In this document: positions 1-10,696 of the stretch, piece by piece
Layout: each line of letters begins with the position of its first letter
Position numbering within the stretch: the first letter of the stretch is position 1
Notes under the pieces: generated by a model
The model's database searches: none
What the model was told of the DNA's origin: nothing
Seen by the model: only the letters and a program-made list of their open reading frames with translations
Translations under genes and position numbers: made by a program
Assembly (NCBI GenBank): GCA_032718475.1
Contig: JAUCBJ010004750.1
Span: forward strand, 21,704-85,703
DNA: 64,000 nt
Direction of reading: 5' to 3'
DNA from: Nemertoderma westbladi
Lineage: Eukaryota > Xenacoelomorpha > Nemertodermatida > Nemertodermatidae

Positions 1-9
1 GTCTCAGAA

Positions 10-1691
10 TTGGTTGCTGCCCGCTCAAGACAACCCCGAAATTCTTACAGTCAAGCGGTTACAGCATTTCAACATCCGGCTTCTGAACAGGTTCATCCCT
101 CACGATCTCATCTTTTCAACTCGGCATTGGCCCACACCAACACATCTAGTCGCAGTCCACCCAAGGCCGAGTCCTCAATCCCCCAGCTACACTAGAACTT
201 GGTCCGCAGAGCAGGCAACCCTCCCAGTAACACATCGCATGCTGCGTCGATGAACCAAAGTCCATCTCCATCCTCAACTCAGCCCTTTCATGCCATACCC
301 GCTAGGCGTCAACCACTGACACGCGGCACAAAGTCCGGTACTGGGCTCGCTGTTGCCCAGAAAACCACTCAGAAAGGCCCAATCCCATGGCCGGAACGAC
401 TGGCCCACATCTATATCAGCCGTTTCGAGCAATCTATCACGGCAGACAATATCAAGCAGTTTATGCAGCGAAAAGAACTACCTTTCAGGGACATAATCAC
501 GTAGACTATTCCGGTTGATTCAACCGCGAACGATGAGACTGAGAACACAACCAGCTCTTTTCACATAGTTTGCTCTCAAGACGACCGTGAACATATGATG
601 GACCCCTCGAATTGGGAATCCGTCTGTGTCATCAGAAATTATCGGCTAACCAACGTTGAACGTGCCACATTCGGTCTCAAACCTCGTTTGGCAGGCTGGC
701 CCTTAGGGTCTGTTCAAACCTGTCCCACGGCCATGAGCTATACCATGCCATCCTCCTCCTCCCCCGTTGCCATGTCATGCAGTCCGCAATCCAGATACTC
801 GTTCCCTACAGTTCCTGAAACGGCTCCCGCCCTTCCGGTGGTTCCTGATTCGACTGCCGCCTTCCCGACGGCTCCTAATGCAGTTACAGCCCTACCGGCA
901 GCTCCTGTGATATGTGCTAAATCCAGATACTGTAGCGGCTGTGGAAAAGCATATCGTTACCTTGCCAGTTACTCAAAGCACATCGAGAGGTGTTCCAGAT
1001 ACAGGACAGTGGAAGCCCAATATCTCCTAAATAAATTACGATTCAGGATCCCAACTTATTCTGAACGTCTGATGTCGTGCAATAACTCTTTGAAGATAAT
1101 TGCATGGAACGTGGAAGGTCTGCTATCAACCTTAGATACAACAACCGACGACACATTCATGGACACTGATATTCTCTTGCTTTCGGAAACTTTTTCCGAG
1201 GAGGCAACTCTCCCTGGGTTTAGTTGTTATACTTAGACTGCATGAAACGGCAACACGGGCGGCCTAGCGCAGGCCTGACAGCGGAGATTAACACCAATTT
1301 AAATGTTTCTCACAAGATCGCGTATTCAAATGAATCATTGATAGCTATTGAGTTCCTGGACTTTTATGTTATGTTGGCTTATTACCCTCCAGGTCGGGAT
1401 GTAACGGACGGAATTCTACTCGATTTATTCTCGGCCATTAACTCTGCGTGCTCGAAAATGTGTAAACCAGTTATACTGGCAGGAGATTTTAACTGCCGTA
1501 CCGACGGAAAAGTTAAACGCGGTGAACTACTATGTGATGGTTTGCTTGGCCTCGACCTACACTGTTTATCTGATTATGAAACTGCAACATATATCCTGGA
1601 ATGGAAAAAGCGTTATAGACTTGGTATTTGTCAGCAAGGACCTAGTCGGCACAGTTGATGTTAAGGTTATCCCCACAGTCAACACGAAGCA
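10..1691 (+). pseudogene. LINE-A ORF1-like domain, CCHC motif and start of endonuclease (broken)
   Basis: In one frame (199-1236) an ORF1-like segment around 400-700 is interrupted by TAG at 502-504 and continues downstream in the same frame with MDPSNWESVCVIRNYRL, resembling the C-terminal domain of LINE ORF1 proteins. A Pro/Ala-rich linker follows. At about 930-1000 there is a C-x2-C...H-x3-C motif (YCSGCGK...KHIERC). The endonuclease starts near 1090 (IIAWNVEGLL, then LLLSET), shifts frame near 1230, and continues through AGDFNCR near 1480. A further frameshift near 1590 leads to NGKSVIDLVFVS. No intact product is possible. Confidence 0.75.
1350..1691. repeat. Left copy of a 342-bp target-site duplication
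   Basis: This stretch of LINE-A endonuclease sequence is repeated directly at 4975-5319, on the other side of the RTE-type insertion. I see one substitution (accgacgg versus acccacgg) and a 3-nt difference in a T run (342 versus 345 nt). Because the duplicated sequence belongs to the pre-existing element and abuts the insertion on both sides, it is best read as a very long target-site duplication. Confidence 0.9.
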
Positions 1692-4600
1692 GGATTACAT
1701 TAGCAATGCGGAGGTCCGGCCACTAGAGGCCAGTGGAATTACCGGACACAATCGGCCTCACAGGCGTCAGTTAACTCCTGACCGGCTGCCTGTCTCACCC
1801 CCTACTGGAGAGAGAGCAGCCAACAATTCTTTGAGTCCCTTTCCTGATGACCTTTCTGGCCCAAACCCTGGGTCACCAGGAAGGCCAGATTGTGATGGGG
1901 AGAGAGATTCTGGAGTTGGAGGCTACTCTCATGTTCCACCCCGACCAACAAAGCCATTGGTGAATCTGAGGCAAGTCACAAGACTAGCCTCAGTAAACAC
2001 CCTAACACTCGGGTTCCCAATGCGACAAGGTGAGCTGACTGCCTTGGCAGATAAGCTTTCTCTTAGCGCAGTGGGTGTTCAAGAGCACCGAATGCAGACT
2101 GGACAGACTGATGAGGTTCTGATTAAGGACAGGGGGGGCGGTTGGTGACTCGCCCTCGCGTCAGCAGATGATAGTGGCAATGGTGGAATTGGTCTATTGA
2201 TGAATCCAACTGCACATGCAGCATTGGACAAAATAGACCAAATCTCTAACCGCATCATCTATTGCCACTTCTCATGTTCTGGAAGACTGGCTAAGAAGTT
2301 TCCTAAGGTGGTTCTGATTGTGTGCTACTCTCCAACTAGTGTTGCCCCTGTAGAGGAGGTGGAAAATTTCTACCACAATCTACAAGCAGCTACTGATGGA
2401 GTGGATCAGCATGCATTCTTAACATTCCTGGGAGACTTTAATGCAAGTCTGCATCAATCACCTACATCGCCCTGGGTCTATAGCAATAGTGTTAACCGAA
2501 ATTCTGTCCATCTTCAGGATTTTATCTCTGGAAATGGATTGTTTTCGGCTGGAAACCAGTTCAAGAAGCGAACTGGAAAGCTATGGACTCATAGTGGACC
2601 CAGTGGTCACAAGTCCCAGATAGACCATATTCTGTTTCGTAGGAAATACAGGAGCTCTATACAAGACTGTAATGCATTTACACTTCGACCCTTCTCCAGT
2701 GATCACCGCCTTATTGTGGCCAAGGTAAGACTTAGTCTGCGTGCTAGCAGAACAACGAAATCTGCCTTGCCGCGGCATGACTGGTCCTCTCTGTTGCAAC
2801 AGCCAAGTGTGAGATCCAGCTTCACACTACAGCTGAGCAACAGGTATGAGGCTCTTGCCTCTGAGGCGGCAGATCACTGTGAGGGCTATACTGCCTTTAC
2901 AGAAGCAGTTAAGTTAGCAGCTGCAGAAACAGTTCCTGTATACCCTCGAAACAGGAAAAGGGCCCCCTGGACTGACAACAAAATTCAGAAGTGCCGAAAT
3001 GACCTTCATAAGGCGCAGAAAGAGTCCCGACTCAAACAGACTACAGTGGCCAAGAATGCAGTTAAGGCTGCATCTAGGTCCCTGAACAGGCAGTACTCTG
3101 CTAATCTACAGACAGGAGCTAATAAACCAACAGGTTGATGCCATCAATGATGCTGATGACAGCAGGCAATCATCCCAGGCATGGAAATCGATCAATCTGC
3201 TTACTGGGCGGAAAAGCCAACCAACCACCAAGGTTAAGGCTGAATCACCAGCCGATCGCCTCAATGGTTGGAAAGCCCACTTTGAAAAGCTCCTCAATAA
3301 TGACAGGGTATTGCCTGATAACTTTATAGAAGTAAAAGTGTCTGAGTCTGTACTCCCAGATATTCCCATTGGCGATATCTCCTTTGCAGAAGTGAAGGCT
3401 GCTGCAAAGAGCATTAAGACCAATCGTGCCAGTGGAGTAGATGGTGTTCCCCCTGAGGTCTTTAAAATACCTGAGTGTCTAAAGCTCATCTATCCCATCA
3501 TAGTAGACATGTACCGAACAACAAGAGTCCCACAAGAAATGAAAACAAATAAGTTGGTGCCAGTTCCCAAGAAGGGCAACCTAACACTCTATGGTTCTTT
3601 TCGGGGAATCTCATTGATCTCGATTGCTGCAAAGCTATACAATAGGATTCTATTAAATCGCATCAGGGATCCCATTGAGAGACTGCTCCGTGGAAATCAG
3701 AATGGGTTCCGTAAAGGTCGTGGGACCATGGAGCCCATTTTGGCACTTAGAAGGATAATTGAAGAGTTATCAAAAAAGAAAGACAGGCATCTGGCTGTTA
3801 TCTTTGTTGACTTCTTCAAGGCCTTTGATTCAGTCTCTCGCACACGTATGTTCAGCATACTTTCATTATATGGGATTCCTGATGAAATTATTGCAGCAAT
3901 CAGATCGGTATACGATGGTTCGACAACATTTGTGTCTACTGTTGACGGTGACACAGAACCATTTGAAGTGTTATGGGGCGTCCTCCAAGGAGACACACTG
4001 GCACCATTCTTGTTCATTATTGTGGTTGACTATGTTCTACGCATGTCCTTAGATCATTATAATGATGATGGGGTGATGATAACTCCACCTACTGGCTCCA
4101 GAAGTCGAGGAAATCCTGCCAAGTACCTAACTGATCTAGACTTTGCTGATGACTTAGGAGTACTATCAGAATCATTAGAGGGAGCCCAACGGCTCCTCAG
4201 CTCATTAGAACATGCTGCTTCTAGTGTTGGTCTTTTTATTAACTCCAGAAAGACCAAAATTCTGACAGTTAACTTTGAAAGTCCTCAGCAAGTCTCTGAT
4301 CGGATGAGCTTAAGCTCAAAGGATGGTATGCTTGAGCATGTGGACGACTTCTGTTACCTGGGATCATGGATCCGGAAGTCAGGTGAGGACCTTCGAATAC
4401 GTAAGGGAAAGGCATGGGCAGCCTTGAATAGGCTTTCCAGGATTTGGAAGTCACCGAGAATTAATCGGAAACTTAAGGTCCGATTATTTAGAGCAGCAGT
4501 AGTTCCAGTACTCCTCTACGGGAGTCCATGCTGGGCTCTAACTGCTGAGGACACCAAATCTCTGGATGGCACATTCACAAGAATGCTACGCTGGGTTCAT

Positions 4601-4974
4601 TGTGTCAAGTACAATGCACACATCTCCAACCAGACACTATATAACATAGGAGGTGTCTCATTGGTTCCCCCAAGCTTGACACTGGGACAAAATCGCCTCC
4701 GCTTTGCAGGACATTGCTTTCGCAGTGAGGACCAGCCAGTGCATAATCTTGTACTTTGGCAGCCTCATGGAGTGAATAAGCATGGTGGACAGCCCATGAC
4801 TTTCTTGAGACGCATCTTAAAGGACACTGGCCTTAAAGATGCGGATGATCTAGCAAATGTCATGGGTGATAGGGAGTTGTGGCGGTGCAATTTTGTTGAC
4901 AAGCCGGCACAGCATTCTTAAAAATGCAGCTGCAATGCAGCTTGCCGATCATAGTAGTAGTAGTAGTAGTAGTA
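1692..4974 (+). mobile_element. RTE-type LINE, near full length, inserted into LINE-A
   Basis: About 3.28 kb, with one endonuclease-RT reading frame, a 3' UTR of only about 30 nt, and a (TAG)n simple-repeat tail. These features, the length and the long target duplication fit the RTE clade (family knowledge). It has one in-frame TGA (2146-2148) and one frameshift near 3100, so it is only lightly damaged. Related copies or fragments in this window lie at about 31480-32046 (+), 41820-41930 (-), 46254-46483 (+) and 62788-63567 (-). Confidence 0.9.
1693..4921 (+). pseudogene. RTE-type endonuclease/reverse transcriptase polyprotein (one stop, one frameshift)
   Basis: The endonuclease spans about 1975-2740: VGVQEHR near 2070, LTFLGDFNAS near 2420, QIDHILF near 2620 and FSSDHRL near 2695 are the expected APE catalytic blocks. 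The RT spans about 3400-4300: RASGVDGVPPEV, FRGISLISIAAKLYNRILL, NGFRKGRGT, VDFFKAFDS, GVLQGDTLAPFLF and DFADDLG (the catalytic Asp pair). The C-terminal domain carries LGSWIRKSGED and LLYGSPCWALT, ending at TAA 4919-4921. The frame is broken by TGA after GGGW (2146-2148) and by a shift near 3090-3120, after which reading resumes with NQQVDAINDADDSR. There is no separate ORF1 and no clear initiator upstream of the endonuclease. Confidence 0.88.
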
Positions 4975-4975
4975 G
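4951..4975 (+). repeat. (TAG)n tail of the RTE-type LINE
   Basis: About eight TAG units directly join the element's 3' end to the right target-site duplication. The same tail follows the 3'-end copy at 46463-46481, and its complement (ACT)n starts the minus-strand copy at 62790. It is therefore a family trait rather than a chance microsatellite. Confidence 0.88.
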
Positions 4976-5319
4976 AGTTCCTGGACTTTTATGTTATGTT
5001 GGCTTATTACCCTCCAGGTCGGGATGTAACGGACGGAATTCTACTCGATTTATTCTCGGCCATTAACTCTGCGTGCTCGAAAATGTGTAAACCAGTTATA
5101 CTGGCAGGAGATTTTAACTGCCGTACCCACGGAAAAGTTAAACGCGGTGAACTACTATGTGATGGTTTTTTGCTTGGCCTCGACCTACACTGTTTATCTG
5201 ATTATGAAACTGCAACATATATCCTGGAATGGAAAAAGCGTTATAGACTTGGTATTTGTCAGCAAGGACCTAGTCGGCACAGTTGATGTTAAGGTTATCC
5301 CCACAGTCAACACGAAGCA
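4975..5319. repeat. Right copy of the 342-bp target-site duplication
   Basis: Direct repeat of 1350-1691. LINE-A sequence resumes seamlessly after it at 5320. Confidence 0.9.
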
Positions 5320-7092
5320 CCAACGCGTGTGTATTTGTTTTGACAATTCGTCGATCAACAAAAGATCACAAATTCCACCTACAATTCGTTGTTGACACTG
5401 GAAAACTGGTTGCCTCCGTAAACTCAATGCAGATTGAAGATTTCTCACAGAAATCAATTGATGACATGTACAGCTTCATTACGAATTCGCTATCAAAGTC
5501 GGTTTCTTCGAAGAGTAAGAGGAAATCAAAACCATGGTTCGATAAATCGTGCTACGAACTCCAACAAGAGGTGCGTACTGCCCGGTCACGGCTAGACTCA
5601 TGCGATGCGAACAGTTCAAGCTTCGATATTTACAAACGCACTCAGCAGCTATACAAAGCAACAATCAAAGAAAATAAAAAGTACTTTCAGTCTGTTAAGG
5701 AGACCCGCTTCCTCGAGCGCTGCGAAGAGGACCAGCATGCGTTCTGGGAAATTACAAAATCTAAACCAGCTAAATCAGTGGCTCAGCAAGTTCCGCTAGA
5801 AGAATGGTCTACGCATTTTAGCAAGTTGCTTTCTCGGAATGTTGCACCTGAATTACATACCCTTTCAAACAGGACCGACCAGGATCTTGATGCTCCTATA
5901 ACCCAAGCGGAGGTAACAGCTTCTCTGTCTAGCCAAAAATCTGGAAAAGCTGCATGTCTGGACAGAGTTTCAAATGAATCCATCAAGTCTGGCTTTGGTC
6001 TCCTGTTACCTTTCCTTTGGGTGCTATTCTCAACTTGCTTCGAGTTTGCCTGTCGTCCGACAAGTTGGCTGATGTCCATTATTCTACCCTTGTATAAAGG
6101 GAAGGGAGCAAAGGCTTCGCCGGATTCCTACAGGGGCATTGCATTGCTTAGTTGCCTGCTAAAAATCTATACAACCATACTTTTCAACCGCTTTATCATT
6201 GGGCGGAATCCATGGGAGTTCTTCCCAACTGTCAATATGGTTTTCGGAAAGGCAGATCGACAGTAATAGCTGTTCGAAGTCTTCTCTCCTCGGTCACTTC
6301 TGCCTTAGCAACCCCTGGAGGACATATGTATTGTGTTTTCATAGATTTCACAAAGGCTTTAGATTTGGTTGATCGTCGATTGCTATGCTCCAAACTTGAG
6401 TTCTTGGGTGTCAGCAGTAAAATGACAAGGGCGATTTGGGCGCTGATCGCGTTTAACATAATTTGTATCATCACAGTGGTTGGTCACCTTTCTGACCCTA
6501 TCTGTCAAATGGTCGGTGTTGTTCAGGGGGACAAGTTATCGCCGCTCCTGTTTAGTATGATGATTGCTGATCTTCCAGCGGTAGTTGCCTCACTAGGCGT
6601 TTTCATTCTATTATACGCTGATGATCTCGCAATACACAGTAACTCTCTAGAAGATGTACAAGCTACGCTTGATAAGCTGTCCATTTACAGCGACCAAAAT
6701 TTACTAACCGTAAATATGAAGAAGACAAAGGCCATTAAGTTTAGAAGGGGAGGGCGCCTTTCTCGCAACGATAAACTGACATACGAGGGTGATCAAGTAG
6801 ACTTTGTTAACTCGTTCTCCTATTTAGGGGTAGTATTGTCGACGAAAAACACCTCTGGTGCTCACTTCGACCACCTAAAGAGTCGCGGAGTTTCCTCTAG
6901 TTTGTGGATTGCAAGCAAAGTAAATCTAAAGTCAATCTCACTTGACAGTGCAATCAAACAGTGGGCCTATGTCGTCTTCCCAGCAACCGTTTATGGGAGT
7001 GAAATTTTTACTGATAGACCCAGAGCAGAATGGAACACACTACCTCACGTTCATAAAGTACGCGGCTTCTACTTTAAACTATGGTGTGGGCT
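5320..7092 (+). pseudogene. LINE-A reverse transcriptase (frameshifted, 3' truncated)
   Basis: The linker reads through KPWFDKSCYEL (about 5530) and KSGKAACLDRVSNE (about 5940), then RT block LPLYKGKGAKASPDSYRGIA (about 6090). A frameshift near 6190 moves reading to the frame with CQYGFRKGRSTVIAV (about 6230), FIDFTKALDLVDRRLL, GVVQGDKLSPLLF (about 6510) and LLYADDLAIH (about 6610, catalytic YADD), then KKTKAIKFRRGG and SFSYLGVVLST. Reading ends where the 47-bp satellite begins. The usual conserved C-terminal domain after the thumb is missing. Confidence 0.85.
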
Positions 7093-10000
7093 TTCTCTAA
7101 CCCAATATTTTGTTGTGGTAGAATAACAAGATAAACCCATTCTCTTACCCTATGTTTTGCAGCGGTAGAATAACAAGATAAACCAATTCTCTAACCCAAT
7201 ATTTTGTTGTGGTAGAATAACTAGATAAAACCTATTCTCTTACCCAATGTTTTGCTGTGGTAGAATAACAAGATAAACCCCATTCTCTAACCCAATATTT
7301 TGTTGTGGTAGAATAACAAGATAAACCCAATCTCTTACCCAATGTTTTGACGAGGTAGAATGACAAGATAAACCCATTATCTTACCCAATGTTTCGCCGC
7401 GGTAGAATGACAAGATAAACCCATTCTCTTACCCAATGTTTTCTTGTGGTAGAATAACAAGATAAACCCATTCTCTTACCCAAAGTTTTGTTGTGTTAGA
7501 ATAACAAGATAAACCCATTCTCTAACCCAATATTTTGTTGTGGTAGAATAACAAGATAAACCCATTCTCTAACCCAATATTTTGTTGTGGTAGAATAACA
7601 AGATAAACCCATTCTCTAACCCAATATTTTGTTGTGATAGAACAACAAGATAAACCCATTCTCTAACCCAATATTTTGTTGTGGTAGAATAACAAGATAA
7701 AACCTATTCTCTTACCCAATGTTTTGCTGCGGTAGAATAACAAGATAAACCAATTCTCTAACCCACTATTTTGTTGTGGTAGAATAACAAGATAAAACCT
7801 ATTCTCTTACCCAACATTTTGCTGCGGTAGAATAACAAGATAAACCAATTCTCTAACCCAATATTTTGTTGTGGTAGAATAACAAGATAAACCCATTCTC
7901 TTACCCAATGTTTTGCTGCGGTAGAATAACAAGATAAACCAATTCTCTAAACCAATATTTTGTTGTGGTAGAATAACAAGATAAACCCTATTCTCTTACC
8001 CAATGTTTTGTTGTGTTAGAATAACAAGATAAACCCATTCTCTAACCCAATATTTTGTTGTAGTAGAATAACAAGATAAAACCTATTCTCTTACCCAATG
8101 TTTTGCAGCGGTAGAATAACAAGATAAACCAATTCTCTAACCCAATATTTTGTTGTGGTAGAATAACAAGATAAAACCTATTCTCTTACCCAATGTTTTG
8201 CTGCGGTAGAATAACAAGATAAACCAATTCTCTAACCCAATATTTTGTTGTGGTAGAATAACAAGATAAACCCATTCTCTTACCCAATGTTTTGCTGCGG
8301 TAGAATAACAAGATAAACCAATTCTCTAACCCAATATTTTGTTGTGGTAGAATAACAAGATAAACCCCATTCTCTTACCCAATGTTTTGCTGTGGTAGAA
8401 TAACAAGATAAACCCCATTCTCTAACCCAATATTTTGTTGTGGTAGAATAACAAGATAAACCCATTCTCTTGCCCAATGTTTTGCCGAGGTAGAATGACA
8501 AGATAAACCCATTCTCTAACCCAATATTTTGTTGTGGTAGAATAACAAGATAAACCCATTCTCTTACCCAAAGTTTTTTTGTGTTAGAATAACAAGATAA
8601 ACCCATTCTCTAACCCAATATTTTGTTGTAGTAGAATAACAAGATAAAACCTATTATCTTACCCAATGTTTTGCTGTGGTAGAATAACAAGATAAACCCC
8701 ATTCTCTAACCCAATATTTTGTTGTGGTAGAATAACAAGATAAACCCATTCTCTTACCCAATGTTTTGCTGCGGTAGAATAACAAGATAAACCCATTCTC
8801 TTACCCAATGTTTTGCCGAGGTAGAATGACAAGATAAACCCATTATCTTACCCAATGTTTCGCCGCGGTAGAATGACAAGATAAACCCATTCTCTTACCC
8901 AATGTTTTGCTGCGGTAGAATAACAAGATAAAACCTATTCTCTTACCCAATGTTTTGCTGTGGTAGAATAACAAGATAAACCCCATTCTCTAACCCAATA
9001 TTTTGTTGTGGTAGAATAACAAGATAAACCCATTCTCTTACCCAATGTTTTGCTGTGGTAGAATAACAAGATAAACCCCATTCTCTAACCCAATATTTTG
9101 TTGTGGTAGAATAACAAGATAAACCCATTCTCTTACCCAATGTTTTGCCGAGGTAGAATGTCAAGATAAACCCATTATCTTACCCAATGTTTCGCCGCGG
9201 TAGAATGACAAGATAAACCCATTCTCTTACCCAATGTTTTGCTGCGGTAGAATAACAAGATAAAACCTATTCTCTTATCCAATGTTTTGCTGTGGTAGAA
9301 TGACAAGATAAACCCCATTCTCTAACCCAATATTTTGTTGTGGTAGAATAACAAGATAAACCCATTCTCTTACCCAATGTTTTGCTGTGGTAGAATAACA
9401 AGATAAACCCCATTCTCTAACCCAATATTTTGTTGTGGTAGAATAACAAGATACACCCATTCTCTTACCCAATGTTTTGCCGAGGTAGAATGACAAGATA
9501 AACCCATTCTCTAACCCAATATTTTGTTGTGGTAGAATAACAAGATAAACCCATTCTCTTACCCAAAGTTTTGTTGTGTTAGAATAACAAGATAAACCCC
9601 ATTCTCTAACCCAAAGTTTTGTTGTGGTAGAATAACAAGATAAACCCATTCTCAGACCCTGTATTTTGTTGTGGTAGAATAACAAGATAAACCCATTCTC
9701 TAACCAAATATTTTGTTGTGGTAGAATAACAAGATAAACCCATTCTCTTACCCAAAGTTTTGTTGTGGTAGAATAACAAGATAAACCCATTCTCAGACCC
9801 TGTATTTTGTTGTGGTAGAATAACAAGATAAACCCATTCTATAACCAAATATTTTGTTGTGGTAGAATAACAAGATAAACCCATTCTCTTACCCAATATT
9901 TTGCTGTGGTAGAATAACAAGATAAACAAACCCATTCTCTTACCCAATATTTTGCTGTGGTAGAATAACAAGATAAACCCATTCTCTTACCCAATATTTT

Positions 10001-10156
10001 GCTGTGGTAGAATAAAAAGATAAACCCATTCTCTTACCCAATATTTTGCTGTGGTAGAATAACAAGATAAACCCATTCTCTTACCCAATATTTAGCTGTG
10101 GTAGTAGAATAACAAGATAAACCCATTCTCTTACCCAATATTTTGCTGTGGTAGAT
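7093..10156. repeat. 47-bp minisatellite array, about 65 copies
   Basis: Head-to-tail units of about 47 bp share the core ggtagaataacaagataaac. Two main monomer types intermix. One has taacccaatattttgttgtgg; the other has ttacccaatgttttgctg followed by cgg or tgg. A third minor type has cgccgcggtagaatgac. Long open frames on the minus strand are periodicity effects (47 nt read in three frames gives a 47-residue repeat), not genes. The array truncates LINE-A on its left and ends in unique sequence. Confidence 0.95.
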
Positions 10157-10696
10157 GACAAACTAATCCGGTGTCCTCGTCGCTGTTATCTGTAGGGGAC
10201 CAAATTAATCGAACCGAAACAAAATCTTGCAAATAGTTTATGAATTCGTATTCAACTTCAAACCTGCGATTATAAGCATTTAACATAATTGCCATATTGT
10301 ATATCACTAGTATCTGTTAAATATTCGACAAAAAATGAAGCACTGCATTAGATACAAATACATTTTATATTTTTTATTACATTACTGAACGTTTAGTGTA
10401 GAAAAGTCAATAAAGCTAGTCAGGAGTTACATTGAAATCAAACTTGTAACTCTTTAATTCTTGGTGTAACACACGTCACCTGCCAAAAATGAAAGTTTTC
10501 ACTGTTTAGTCTTAAATTTGTCTAACTTTCCTTTATTCCACACCCAAACACATATACCCCCACGACAAACATATTGGTTCTTACACTCGCCGTGAGCCGT
10601 GACACACAAGTCGAATTACACTCGACTTGAATGTAATATTTGTAAGAATGTGTGACAGCCTACCTAAGACTACCCAGAAAATACGAAACTTGTGTA
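10157..10696. other. Unique AT-rich spacer between two satellite arrays
   Basis: No coding signal seen. A short hairpin-capable inverted repeat (caagtcga / tcgacttg) sits near 10607-10630. Otherwise nothing recognisable. Confidence 0.5.

Larger units (their letters stand above)
1..7092 (+). mobile_element. Degenerate non-LTR retrotransposon (LINE-A), interrupted by a second LINE
   Basis: An APE-endonuclease LINE reads left to right through several frames: an ORF1-type C-terminal domain, a Cys/His motif, endonuclease, then reverse transcriptase. It is split by the RTE-type element at 1692-4974. It runs off the left window edge and stops abruptly at about 7092, where the 47-bp array starts, so the domain after the RT and the 3' end are missing. 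Stops and at least three frameshifts (near 1230, 1590 and 6190) show it is dead. The RT motifs (FIDFTKA, GVVQGDKLSPLLF, YADDLAIH) make the LINE assignment secure. The clade is not resolved by eye. Confidence 0.9.
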
